64,000 nt of DNA, taken from contig NZ_JAUQSZ010000004.1 of assembly GCF_030580995.1 (NCBI RefSeq), positions 1 through 64,000 of the forward strand. Reading direction: 5' to 3'. This document shows positions 51,489 to 59,560 of the stretch, one piece after another. The translations under genes were made by a program, and so were the position numbers. This stretch comes from Sphingomonas immobilis (lineage in GTDB: Bacteria; Pseudomonadota; Alphaproteobacteria; Sphingomonadales; Sphingomonadaceae). The notes beneath the pieces were generated by a model. It did no database searches and was not told the origin of the DNA. It worked only from the letters and a program-made list of their open reading frames with translations. The number at the start of each line of letters is the position of its first letter. Within the stretch, counting starts at the first letter, position 1.

Positions 51489-52766
51489 ATGAATTTCGAC
51501 GATACCCCGCAGGAAGCCGATTTCCGCGCCCGCGCCGCCGCCTGGATCGCCAACAACGCGCCGTTCGAGCTCGGGCCCGAGCTCGACGTCTCGGGCTTCG
51601 GCCACCTCCATCTCCACAGCGTCGACCGGATCGCGGCGGCGAAGGCGTGGCAGAAGAAGAAGTTCGATGCCGGCTGGGCGGCCTTGCGCTGGCCCAGGGA
51701 ATACGGCGGCGCGGGGGCGAGCCCGATCGAACAGGTGATCTGGAGCGAGGAGGAGGGCGTGTTCGGCAAGCTCTCCGGTCCGTTCAACATCGGCTTCGGC
51801 ATGTGCGGCCCGACGGTGATGGCCTGGGCGAGCGAGGAACAGAAACGCCACCTGCTGCCGCGCCTCGCCGCCGGCGAGGACATCTGGTGCCAGTTGTTCT
51901 CCGAACCCGTCGCGGGCTCGGACCTTGCCGGCATCCGCACGAAAGCGGTGCAGGACGGCGACCCCGGCTCGGAGGCCGGGGCAGGCGACTGGATCATCAA
52001 CGGCCAGAAGATCTGGACGAGCGGCGCGCGCGATGCCGACTGGGGCCTGCTCATCACCCGCACCGACCCCACCGTGCTCAAGCATCGCGGGCTGACGATG
52101 TTCTTCCTCGACATGAAATCGCCCGGCGTCGAGATCCGCCCGATCTGGCAGATGAACGAGGAATCGGTCTTCAACGAGGTCTATTTCACCGACGTCCGCA
52201 TCCCCGATGCGCAGCGGCTCGGCGAGGTGGGGCAGGGGTGGACCGTCGCGCTGACCACGCTGATGAACGAGCGCATGTCGATCGGCGGATCGATGCCGAC
52301 CGGCTTTCCGCAACTGCTCGATCTCTGCACGCAGATCGAAACCGAAAACGGCCCCGCGATCGACGATCCGCGCGTGCGCTCGCAACTCGCCAGGTTCGCG
52401 GTGCGGGCGAGCGGGCTGCAATATTCGGCCTTCCGCTCGATCTCGGCGCTGTCGCGCGGGGAACAGCCGGGGCCGGAGAATTCGATCGGCAAGCTCGTCG
52501 CCGGGGCGATGATGCAGGATATCGCCCGCTTCGCGCTCGATCTCGAAGGCGAGGCGGGGCTGCTGCAGGACAAGGAGCTGGCGCCCGATCGCGCGCGCTT
52601 CCAGGAGATGCTGCTGCGCTCGCCCGCGACGCGGATCGAGGGCGGCTCCGACGAGGTGTTGCGCAACATCATCGCCGAGCGCGTGCTTGGCCTGCCCGCC
52701 GACATCCGTGCCGACAAGGACGTGCCGTTCGACCAGATCCCCACCGCCGCGAGCGCCAAGCGCTAA
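51489..52766 (+). CDS. acyl-CoA dehydrogenase, catalytic subunit of pair 4
   Basis: 425 residues. 'MNFDDTPQEADFRARAAAWIANNAPFEL' and the tail 'ERVLGLPADIRADKDVPFDQIP' parallel the catalytic subunit at 24428. 'WCQLFSEPVAGSDLAGIRTKAVQDG' and 'NGQKIWTSGARDADWGLLI' form the flavin/substrate face, and Glu261 in 'LMNERMSIGG' is the likely base. It has a short insertion 'DPGSEAGAG' relative to pair 2. Pairs 2 and 4 probably arose by duplication of the whole two-gene unit. Confidence 0.9.
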   Translation: MNFDDTPQEADFRARAAAWIANNAPFELGPELDVSGFGHLHLHSVDRIAAAKAWQKKKFDAGWAALRWPREYGGAGASPIEQVIWSEEEGVFGKLSGPFNIGFGMCGPTVMAWASEEQKRHLLPRLAAGEDIWCQLFSEPVAGSDLAGIRTKAVQDGDPGSEAGAGDWIINGQKIWTSGARDADWGLLITRTDPTVLKHRGLTMFFLDMKSPGVEIRPIWQMNEESVFNEVYFTDVRIPDAQRLGEVGQGWTVALTTLMNERMSIGGSMPTGFPQLLDLCTQIETENGPAIDDPRVRSQLARFAVRASGLQYSAFRSISALSRGEQPGPENSIGKLVAGAMMQDIARFALDLEGEAGLLQDKELAPDRARFQEMLLRSPATRIEGGSDEVLRNIIAERVLGLPADIRADKDVPFDQIPTAASAKR

Positions 52767-52794
52767 CGAAGCTCCTCCCCGAGAAAGTCAGTCC

Positions 52795-53730
52795 ATGCCC
52801 ATTCCCAAACTCTTCGAAGGCCGTCTCTCGATCCCGGCGATCGCGTCGCCCCTGTTCATCATCTCGCAGCCCGAACTCGTCATCGCCGAGTGCAAGGCGG
52901 GCGTCGTCGGCTCGTTCCCGTCGCTCAACGCGCGGCCCTCGGGCACGTTCGAGGAGTGGCTCAAGCGGCTGCGGCGCGAATTGACCGATCAGGACGCGCC
53001 GTTCGCGGTCAACCTGATCGTCCACAAGACCAATCCGCGCCTCGAGGAAGATCTCGCGCTGTGCGTGAAATATCAGGTGCCGATGGTCATCACCTCGCTC
53101 GGCGCGCAAACCGCGCTCAACGAGGCGATCCACAGCTATGGCGGGCTGGTGTTCCACGACGTGATCGACAACGCCTTCGCGCACAAGGCGATCGAGAAGG
53201 GCGCAGACGGCCTCGTCGCGGTGGCGGCGGGCGCGGGCGGCCACGCCGGCACGCTCTCGCCCTTCGCGCTGGTGCAGGAAATCCGCAGCTGGTTCGACGG
53301 GCCGCTCGCCTTGTCGGGTTCGATCACCTCCGGCGATGCGATCGCGGCGGCGCGCGCGCTGGGGGCGGACTTCGCCTATATCGGTTCGGCCTTCATCGCC
53401 ACGGAGGAGGCCAATGCGGAGCCCGCCTACAAGCAGATGATCGTCGACAGCGGTGCCGACGACATCGTCTATTCGAATCTCTTCACTGGCGTACACGGCA
53501 ACTATCTGAAGCCGAGCATCGTCGCCGCCGGGCTCGACCCCGCGAACCTCGAAATCTCCGATCCGTCGAAGATGGATTTCGCCGCGATCAGCGAGGGCAA
53601 GAAGGCGTGGCGCGACATCTGGGGGTGCGGCCAGGGCATCGGCACGATCGACAAGGTGGTGCCCGCCGCCGAACTGATCGCGCGGCTGGCGCGCGAATAT
53701 CGCGCGGCGCTGGCGCGGCTGGCGGCCTGA
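52795..53730 (+). CDS. nitronate monooxygenase-family FMN protein (type A, copy 2)
   Basis: 311 residues, 'MPIPKLFEGRLSIPAIASPLFIISQPELVIAECKAGVVGSFPSLNARP'. 'VVFHDVIDNAFAHKAIEKG'-type strand order, 'VAVAAGAGGHAGTLSPFALVQEIRSWFDGPLALSGSITSGDAIAAARALGADFAYIGSAFIAT' and a C-terminal 'KAWRDIWGCGQGIGTID' place it with the flavoprotein at 11791. The final 'W.WSGGHSTGLID' of that copy matches 'DIWGCGQGIGTID' here. It is expected to be a soluble FMN oxidase or reductase. Together with ACAD pair 4 it forms a three-gene unit under the motif-2 operator. Confidence 0.86.
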   Translation: MPIPKLFEGRLSIPAIASPLFIISQPELVIAECKAGVVGSFPSLNARPSGTFEEWLKRLRRELTDQDAPFAVNLIVHKTNPRLEEDLALCVKYQVPMVITSLGAQTALNEAIHSYGGLVFHDVIDNAFAHKAIEKGADGLVAVAAGAGGHAGTLSPFALVQEIRSWFDGPLALSGSITSGDAIAAARALGADFAYIGSAFIATEEANAEPAYKQMIVDSGADDIVYSNLFTGVHGNYLKPSIVAAGLDPANLEISDPSKMDFAAISEGKKAWRDIWGCGQGIGTIDKVVPAAELIARLAREYRAALARLAA

Positions 53731-53731
53731 G

Positions 53732-54355
53732 CTACCGGCGCGGCAGCATCGTCGGGCCGCCCTTCTCGATCGCGCGGACATAGGCGGGGCGGGCGGTCAG
53801 CCGGTCGTTATAGGCGATCAGGACCGGCCGCTCGCCGAGCAGGCCGAGCGCGATCGCGGTCTCGATGACGTACTGGATCTGCACGTCCGCGCCGGTCAGC
53901 GCGTTACCGACGAGGAAGTCGCGCCGTTCCAGCGCCGTCTCCAGCGACGACATCGCCAGATCGATGCTCTCGTCGGCATAGGCGCGGGCGTGTTTGGGCA
54001 GGCCGTCGCGCCCGCCCAGCATCCGCATGATGATGCCGAGCATCGCCGAGCTTTCGCCGAAATGCAGCCATTCGAGGTAGGCCGGCCAGTCCGCATCGCC
54101 CGCCGCCGGGCCGAACCGGCCCTTGCCGTAAGTGGCTACCAGATATTCGATGATCGCCCCCGATTCGGCGATGACACGTTCTCCGTCCTCGATCGTCGGT
54201 CCCTTGCCGAGCGGATGGACCTTCCGCATCTCGTGCGGCGCACGCATCTTCGCGTCGCGGTGCCATGTCACCATCTCGTACGGCTCGCCCATCTCCTCCA
54301 GCAGCCAGAGGATGCGCGTCGAGCGCGAATAGGTGAGGTGGTGGACGGTGATCAT
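53732..54355 (-). CDS. glutathione S-transferase family protein
   Basis: 207 residues, 'MITVHHLTYSRSTRILWLLEEMGEPYEMVTW'. The N-terminal thioredoxin-like half has 'HPLGKGPTIEDGERVIAESGAIIEYLVATYG' (ESGAI glutathione site), and a helical C-terminal half ends 'YVRAIEKGG'. It is close to the GSTs at 17278 and resembles small bacterial GSTs tied to xenobiotic or lipid-peroxide handling. It is co-translated with the tetR gene (ATGA), an unusual pairing, so its level follows the repressor's own control. Confidence 0.88.
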   Translation of the reverse strand: MITVHHLTYSRSTRILWLLEEMGEPYEMVTWHRDAKMRAPHEMRKVHPLGKGPTIEDGERVIAESGAIIEYLVATYGKGRFGPAAGDADWPAYLEWLHFGESSAMLGIIMRMLGGRDGLPKHARAYADESIDLAMSSLETALERRDFLVGNALTGADVQIQYVIETAIALGLLGERPVLIAYNDRLTARPAYVRAIEKGGPTMLPRR

Positions 54356-54996
54356 CGTTGCTCTCCTGCCGGGTTTCGGATCGGACGGCGCGCGGTGGGG
54401 CCAAGCGCGCTGCGGATGATCCGGCGCACCATGTCGCGGCGGATCGTTTCGAACGGCGGCGCGTCGGGGCCGAGCTTGCCCGCCATCTGCAGCGACACGA
54501 CGCCGTGCAGCCCCGCCCAGAAGACGTGGGCGAGCAGCACCGGATCCGCATCGACCGCGCCCTGCGCGACCATCTGTTCGACATAGCCGATCATGTTGCT
54601 GCGGCCGCGCGCATTGGCGGCATCGAGTTCGGGATATTGACCACGTCCGGGCTGTGCGAATTCGAAGATCAGCCGGTAAGCCTCGGGATGCGCGAAGGCG
54701 AAATCGACATAGGCGTTGCCGACCTCGCGCGAGCGCGACCAGATGTCGCCCGGCCGTGCCATCGCCGCCTCAAGTTGGTCCGACAGGCGATCGTAGGCGG
54801 CGGTGCGCGCGGCGGCGAGGATCGCGTCCTTGTTGTCGAAATAGCGGTAGAGCGCCGTCGCGCTCCAGCCGAGTTCGCGCGCGATGCCGTGCATCGACAG
54901 CCGTTCGAGCCCGAGTTCGACCGCCTGCCGCTCCGCCACGGCGACGATCCGGGCGCGGCCTTCGGCGATCTGGGCATCGGTGAGCAGGACGGGCAT
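54352..54996 (-). CDS. TetR family regulator, likely motif-2 repressor
   Basis: 214 residues from the ATG at 54994-54996. An upstream start at 55035 would run through the palindrome at 55008-55024 and is rejected. TetR_N domain: 'EGRARIVAVAERQAVELGLERLSMHGIARELGWSATALYRYFDNKDAILAAAR'; the C-terminal ligand domain follows, with 'NAYVDFAFAHPEAYRLIFEFAQ' and 'HVFWAGLHGVVSLQMAGKLG' (TetR_C_33-like). The perfect motif-2 palindrome lies 12 bp upstream, and the same element recurs at 50284, so autoregulation plus control of ACAD pair 4, the nitroreductase operon and the crotonase operon is likely. Acyl-CoA effectors are common for such repressors. Confidence 0.9.
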   Translation of the reverse strand: MPVLLTDAQIAEGRARIVAVAERQAVELGLERLSMHGIARELGWSATALYRYFDNKDAILAAARTAAYDRLSDQLEAAMARPGDIWSRSREVGNAYVDFAFAHPEAYRLIFEFAQPGRGQYPELDAANARGRSNMIGYVEQMVAQGAVDADPVLLAHVFWAGLHGVVSLQMAGKLGPDAPPFETIRRDMVRRIIRSALGPTARRPIRNPAGEQR

Positions 54997-55007
54997 TGCA
55001 CGACGAT

Positions 55008-55024
55008 AGATAACGGCGTTATCT
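55008..55024. promoter_or_regulatory. motif-2 operator, perfect 17-bp palindrome (AGATAACGGCGTTATCT)
   Basis: AGATAACG-G-CGTTATCT is symmetric about the central G. It lies in the short divergent spacer between tetR (-) and the crotonase operon (+), overlapping where both promoters must be. Confidence 0.75.
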
Positions 55025-55058
55025 GACGGAAGCACTAATCGAACGAGAGGGTGGCAGC

Positions 55059-55859
55059 GTGCCGGAATACCGCAATTTCCTGGTCGAACGGCGCGATTCG
55101 GTGGAGATCGTCACGCTCAACCGGCCCGACGTGCTGAACGCCGTATCCCCGGAGTTCGCGACCGAGCTGGTCGACTATTTCACCCGGCTGCACGACCGGC
55201 TCGACGTGCGCGTCGTCGTGTTGCGCGCGGCGGGGCGCGGCTTTTGCGCGGGCCTCGACATCAAGGCGTGGCCGCTGCCCGAGGGCGAGAAGATGGTCGT
55301 CCACATGGGCCGCACGCAGAAGATGATGGGCGATATCATGCGCCGGATGCGCACCTGCCCGCAGCCGATCATCGCGCTGGGCCACGGGGCTGCCTGCGGG
55401 GCCGGCTTTTCGATGATGCTGGCGGCCGACGTGCGCTTCGGCGCGCCGAGCCTCAGGATGAACGCGGCCTATATCAAGATCGGGCTGGGCGGCTGCGACA
55501 TCGGATCGAGCTATTTCCTGCCGCGCCTCGTCGGGGTGTCGATCGCCTCCGAGCTGATCCTGACCGGCCGCTTCATCCATGCCGACCGCGCCTTGCGCGT
55601 CGGGCTGCTGAGCGACGTGGTCGCGGAGGAGGCACTGCTCGACACCGGCCTGTCGCTCGCCGCCGAGATGGTGGCGAACGCGCCGCTGGGCTTGCGGATG
55701 TCGAAGGAGGCGCTCAATTTCAACGTCGATGCGCAGAGCCTCGATGCGGCGATGGCGCTGGAGGATCGCCAGCAGATCCTGTTGACCGCGACGCAGGATC
55801 ATGTCGAGGCGATGCAGGCCTTCGTCGAGAAGCGCCCGCCCGTCTACCAGGGCCGATAG
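55059..55859 (+). CDS. enoyl-CoA hydratase family protein (crotonase 4)
   Basis: 266 residues with a GTG start at 55059 (GAGAGGG upstream). 'VEIVTLNRPDVLNAVSPEFATELVDYF', 'AAGRGFCAGLDIKAWP' and 'GHGAACGAGFSMMLAADVRFGAPSLRMNAAYIKIGLGGCDIGSSYFLPRLVG' form the crotonase core. The catalytic loop has 'GLGGCDIGSS', an Asp-bearing variant of the EchA-like family. Divergent from tetR and directly behind the motif-2 palindrome, so likely repressed with it. A second crotonase gene follows 10 bp later. Confidence 0.89.
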   Translation: MPEYRNFLVERRDSVEIVTLNRPDVLNAVSPEFATELVDYFTRLHDRLDVRVVVLRAAGRGFCAGLDIKAWPLPEGEKMVVHMGRTQKMMGDIMRRMRTCPQPIIALGHGAACGAGFSMMLAADVRFGAPSLRMNAAYIKIGLGGCDIGSSYFLPRLVGVSIASELILTGRFIHADRALRVGLLSDVVAEEALLDTGLSLAAEMVANAPLGLRMSKEALNFNVDAQSLDAAMALEDRQQILLTATQDHVEAMQAFVEKRPPVYQGR

Positions 55860-55869
55860 GAGCGACCAT

Positions 55870-56652
55870 ATGTCCGACCGCGTTACCATCGCCCTTGCGA
55901 ACGGCGTCGCCGACGTGCGCTTCAATCGCGCCGACAAGCTCAACGCGCTCGACCAGGCGCAGTTCGAGGGGATTGTCGCCGCGATCGATACGCTCGGCAC
56001 GATGAAGGGCGTGCGCTGCGTCGTTCTGTCCGGCGAGGGCAGGGGCTTTTGCGCGGGCGTCGATCTCGACGGCCTCGCGAGCAACCCCGCCTTGCGCGAT
56101 CTGATGCCGCGCACGCACGGCGAGGCGAACCTGTTCCAGCAGATCGCTTGGGGCTGGCGCACGTTGCCGGTGCCGGTGATCGCCGCCGTCCACGGCTTCG
56201 CCTTCGGCGCGGGGTTCCAGATGATGCTCGGCGCCGATATCCGCATCGCCGCGCCCGATGCCCAGCTTTCGATGATGGAGGCACGCTGGGGCCTCGCGCC
56301 CGACGTCGCCGGCATTGCGCTGATGCGCGGGCTGGTGCGCGACGATATCGCGCGCGAGATCACCTACACCGCGCGCAAGATGAGCGGCACGGAGGCGCAG
56401 GCGCTCGGCATCGTCACGCATGTCGATGCCGACCCGCGCGCGCGCGCGATGAAACTCGCCGCCGAGATCGCCGCCAACAGCCCGCAGGCGATCCGCGCCG
56501 GCAAGCGCCTGCTCAACATGACGGCGGAGGCGAGCGCGGCGGACATCCTGCTCGCCGAATCGGAAGAACAGCAGATCCTGCTCGATTCGGCCGGCCATCA
56601 CGAGACGGTCGCCGCCGCGCGCGAGAAGCGTGCGCCGGTGTTCGAGGACTGA
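55870..56652 (+). CDS. enoyl-CoA hydratase family protein (crotonase 5)
   Basis: 260 residues, 'MSDRVTIALANGVADVRFNRADKLNALDQAQFEGIVAAIDTL'. 'GEGRGFCAGVDLDGLA' and 'VHGFAFGAGFQMMLGADIRIAAPDAQLSMMEARWGLAPDVAGIALMRGLV' match the crotonase fold, with an Asp/Pro-containing catalytic loop ('GLAPDVAG') seen in enoyl-CoA isomerases and hydratases of ring-cleavage pathways. It differs from its neighbour at 55059 enough that they are not simple tandem copies. It ends before a 122-bp leader of the FadJ-like gene. Confidence 0.89.
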   Translation: MSDRVTIALANGVADVRFNRADKLNALDQAQFEGIVAAIDTLGTMKGVRCVVLSGEGRGFCAGVDLDGLASNPALRDLMPRTHGEANLFQQIAWGWRTLPVPVIAAVHGFAFGAGFQMMLGADIRIAAPDAQLSMMEARWGLAPDVAGIALMRGLVRDDIAREITYTARKMSGTEAQALGIVTHVDADPRARAMKLAAEIAANSPQAIRAGKRLLNMTAEASAADILLAESEEQQILLDSAGHHETVAAAREKRAPVFED

Positions 56653-56662
56653 GCGACAACGC

Positions 56663-56673
56663 TAACCAGGATC
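56663..56673. promoter_or_regulatory. motif-1 operator candidate (TAACCAGGATC)
   Basis: Matches TAACCAGGTTA (the core of the 20553 palindrome) at 9 of 11 positions. It lies 100-112 bp upstream of the FadJ-like start, in the only sizeable gap of this operon. Confidence 0.4.
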
Positions 56674-56774
56674 ACCATGTGCCCGGTTGCGCTCCACGCG
56701 CGACCACGGCAAAGACCCCTCCAAACCCCACATCCCAAACCCCCATCCCAAACCATCGGACCCGGAGCGACACC

Positions 56775-58820
56775 ATGAGCGAAGCAGGCACGTACACCGT
56801 CGAGGACGGCATCGGCATTATCACGATCGACAGCCCGCCGGTGAACGCGCTCGGCTACAACACGCGCGTCGCGCTGGACGAGGGCTTCCGCAAGTTCACC
56901 GCCGACGACAGCGTGAAGGCGATCGTGCTGATCTGCGCGGGCCGTACCTTCTTCGCGGGTGCCGACATCTCCGAATTCGGCAAGCCGCCGCGCGGCCCCG
57001 GCCTGCACGACGTGTTCGACATCATCGAGAACGGTTCGAAGCCGGTGGTCGCGGCGATCCACGGCACCGCGCTCGGCGGCGGTTACGAACTGGCGCTGAT
57101 CTGCAACTACCGGATCGCGGTGCCCTCGGCCAAGGTCGGCCTGCCCGAGGTCAATCTCGGCCTGCTGCCGGGTGCTGGCGGCACGCAGCGCCTGCCGCGC
57201 ATCGTCGGCATCGACAAGGCGCTCGACATCATGACGACCGGCGCGCCGGTGCCTGCCAAGAAGGCGCTGGAGCTCGGCATGATCGATGCGCTCGCCGAAG
57301 AGGGCAAGCTGAAGGAGGACGCGGTCGCCTTCGCCCGCACGATCGTCGATCAGCCGCCGGTGCGCGTGCGCGACCGCCAGGACAAGGTCGCGCCGTCGCG
57401 CGGCAAGCCCGAGATCTACGCCGACTTCCTGAAGAAGAACGCGCGCGCCTTCCGCGGTTTCAAGGCGCCGTTCAATATCGTCAAGGCGATCGAGGCTGCG
57501 GCCGAGATCGAGGATTTCGACAAGGGGATGGAACGCGAGCGCGAGCTGTTCCAGGAACTCGTGACCAGCACCGAATCCGCCGCGCAGCGTTACTATTTCT
57601 TCGCCGAGCGTGAGACGTCGAAGGTGCCGGACGTGCCCTCCTCGACGCCGACGATCCCGGTCAAGACGGTCGGCGTGATCGGCGCCGGCACGATGGGTGG
57701 CGGCATCACCATGAACTTCCTCAACATCGGCGTCCCCGTGACGTTGGTCGAGATGAAGCAGGAAGCGCTCGATCGCGGCGTCGCCGTCATCCGCAAGAAT
57801 TACGAGAACACCGCTGCCAAGGGCCGGATGACGGCCGAGCAGGTCGAGCAGCGCATGGCGCTCATCACGCCCGCGCTCTCCATCGACGCGCTGGCCGAGG
57901 TCGATCTGGTGATCGAGGCGGTGTTCGAGGAGATGAGCGTCAAGAAGGATATCTTCGGCAAGCTCGACGCGGTCTGCAAGCAGGGCGCGATCCTGGCGTC
58001 GAACACCTCGTTCCTCGATCTCGACGAGATCGCCGCCGCGACCAAGCGGCCCGACTGGGTGGTCGGCCTGCACTTCTTCTCGCCCGCCAACGTCATGCGC
58101 CTGCTCGAAGTGGTGCGCGGCGAAAAGACCTCGAACGAGGTGATCGCGACGGCGATGAAGCTCGCCAAGCAGATCGGTAAGGTGCCGGTGCTGAGCCGCG
58201 TGTGCAACGGCTTCATCGCCAACCGCATCATGTCGCAGCGCGGCCGCCAGGCCGATGCGCTGATCCTCGAGGGCCCGACCCCGCAGGAAGTCGACAAGGC
58301 GATCTACGACTACGGCTTCGCGATGGGGCCGTTCCAGATGATCGATCTCGTCGGCCTCGACGTGATCGGCCGCGACGAGACCGAGCGCACCGTGCGCGGC
58401 GATCTCGTCAAGCAGGACCGGCTCGGCCAGAAGAAGAACGGCGGCTATTACGATTACGACGAGAAGCGCACCGCCACGCCCTCGCCGGTCGCGGCGGAGC
58501 TGATCGCCGATTTCGCCAAGTTCAAGGGCATCGCTTCGACCGGCTCGATCCCGGCCGAGGACGTCGTCGCGCGGCTGCTTTATCCGGTCGTCAACGAAGG
58601 CGCGAAGGTGCTGGAGGAGAATATCGCGATCCGCGCGTCGGACGTCGATGTCGCCGCGATCCTCGGCTACAACTGGCCGGTCTACACCGGCGGGCCGATG
58701 TTCTGGGCGGACACCGTGGGCCTCGCCAAGGTTGTCGCTGGCCTTGAGAAGATGGGGATCGAGCCGTCGAAGCTGCTCAAGACGCTGGCCGCCGAGGGCA
58801 AGACCTTCACGCAGGGCTGA
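56775..58820 (+). CDS. multifunctional 3-hydroxyacyl-CoA dehydrogenase / enoyl-CoA hydratase (FadB/FadJ-like)
   Basis: 681 residues in two parts. Residues 1 to about 190 are a crotonase domain ('[19 protein letters not shown]', '[51 protein letters not shown]', with Glu in GLPEVNLG). A linker follows, then 3-hydroxyacyl-CoA dehydrogenase domains from about 295 ('[31 protein letters not shown]', '[40 protein letters not shown]', '[12 protein letters not shown]', '[13 protein letters not shown]'). It does the hydratase and dehydrogenase steps of beta-oxidation on one chain; the thiolase is separate. A leader with C-rich repeats and a motif-1-like half precedes it. Confidence 0.94.
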   Translation: MSEAGTYTVEDGIGIITIDSPPVNALGYNTRVALDEGFRKFTADDSVKAIVLICAGRTFFAGADISEFGKPPRGPGLHDVFDIIENGSKPVVAAIHGTALGGGYELALICNYRIAVPSAKVGLPEVNLGLLPGAGGTQRLPRIVGIDKALDIMTTGAPVPAKKALELGMIDALAEEGKLKEDAVAFARTIVDQPPVRVRDRQDKVAPSRGKPEIYADFLKKNARAFRGFKAPFNIVKAIEAAAEIEDFDKGMERERELFQELVTSTESAAQRYYFFAERETSKVPDVPSSTPTIPVKTVGVIGAGTMGGGITMNFLNIGVPVTLVEMKQEALDRGVAVIRKNYENTAAKGRMTAEQVEQRMALITPALSIDALAEVDLVIEAVFEEMSVKKDIFGKLDAVCKQGAILASNTSFLDLDEIAAATKRPDWVVGLHFFSPANVMRLLEVVRGEKTSNEVIATAMKLAKQIGKVPVLSRVCNGFIANRIMSQRGRQADALILEGPTPQEVDKAIYDYGFAMGPFQMIDLVGLDVIGRDETERTVRGDLVKQDRLGQKKNGGYYDYDEKRTATPSPVAAELIADFAKFKGIASTGSIPAEDVVARLLYPVVNEGAKVLEENIAIRASDVDVAAILGYNWPVYTGGPMFWADTVGLAKVVAGLEKMGIEPSKLLKTLAAEGKTFTQG

Positions 58821-58829
58821 TCCGCGCCC

Positions 58830-58893
58830 ATATCCGTTGCGTTTCGGTGTTCAGCGCGGCTGAACACCGAAACCGCGAAAGGACAACGGATAT
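58830..58893 (+). repeat. nested inverted repeats over the FrnE-like start codon
   Basis: Inner arms TTTCGGTGTTCAGC (58842-58855) and GCTGAACACCGAAA (58859-58872) form a perfect 14-bp stem with a 3-base loop. Outer arms ATATCCGTTG (58830-58839) and CAACGGATAT (58884-58893) add another perfect 10-bp stem. The outer right arm holds the ATG at 58892, and the AAAGGA ribosome site lies just before it. No T-run follows. It could serve as terminator/processing stem for the FadJ-like mRNA and as translation control for the next gene. Confidence 0.8.
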
Positions 58894-59548
58894 GGCGGTG
58901 CCTCTCAAGATCGATTTCGTCTCGGACGTGGTGTGCCCGTGGTGCGTGATCGGGCTGCGTGGGCTGGAGATCGCGCTGGAGGAGGTCGGCGATCTCGTCG
59001 CGGCGGACATCGCCTTCCATCCGTTCGAACTCAACCCCGACATGCCGCCCGAGGGCGAGAACACCGCCGAGCATATCGCGCGGAAATACGGCGCGAACCC
59101 GGAACAGTCCGCGCGCAACCGCGACGCGCTGCGCGAGCGCGCGACGGCGGTCGGCTTCACGATGAACCGTGGTGGAGACGGGCGCATCTACAACAGTTTC
59201 GATGCGCACCGGCTGCTGCACTGGGCGGGGCTCGAAGGGCGTCAGGCCGCGCTGAAACACGCGCTTTTCACCGCCTATTTCACGGACGGCAGGAACATCG
59301 CCGATCACGACGTGCTGGTCGCGGCGGCGGAGGCGGCCGGTCTCGATGCGGAGGCGGCACGCGGCGTGCTGACGCGCGGCGATTATGCCGAGGACGTTCG
59401 CGGCGAGGAGCGCACCTGGCGGCAGGAGGGCATCACCGCCGTGCCGACGATCGTCATCAACGATCGCTACGTCATCAGCGGCGGGCACGAACCGGCGGCG
59501 TTCGAACGCGCGCTACGCAGCATCGCGAGCGATCTCGCGCCCGCGTAA
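58892..59548 (+). CDS. DsbA-family thioredoxin-fold oxidoreductase (FrnE-like)
   Basis: 218 residues; ATG at 58892 after AAAGGACAACGGAT. 'IDFVSDVVCPWCVIGLRGLEIAL' gives the C-P-W-C redox motif (Cys15, Cys18). 'RIYNSFDAHRLLHWAGLEGRQAALKHALFTAYFTDGRNI' and 'EGITAVPTIVINDRYVISGGHEPAAFERAL' (cis-Pro in V-P-T) are the FrnE/2-hydroxychromene-isomerase-like DSBA group. There is no signal peptide, so it is cytosolic. Its role beside the FadJ-like gene is not evident: thiol maintenance or a glutathione-linked isomerisation are possible. Confidence 0.88.
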   Translation: MAVPLKIDFVSDVVCPWCVIGLRGLEIALEEVGDLVAADIAFHPFELNPDMPPEGENTAEHIARKYGANPEQSARNRDALRERATAVGFTMNRGGDGRIYNSFDAHRLLHWAGLEGRQAALKHALFTAYFTDGRNIADHDVLVAAAEAAGLDAEAARGVLTRGDYAEDVRGEERTWRQEGITAVPTIVINDRYVISGGHEPAAFERALRSIASDLAPA

Positions 59549-59560
59549 CGCGCGCCGCGA

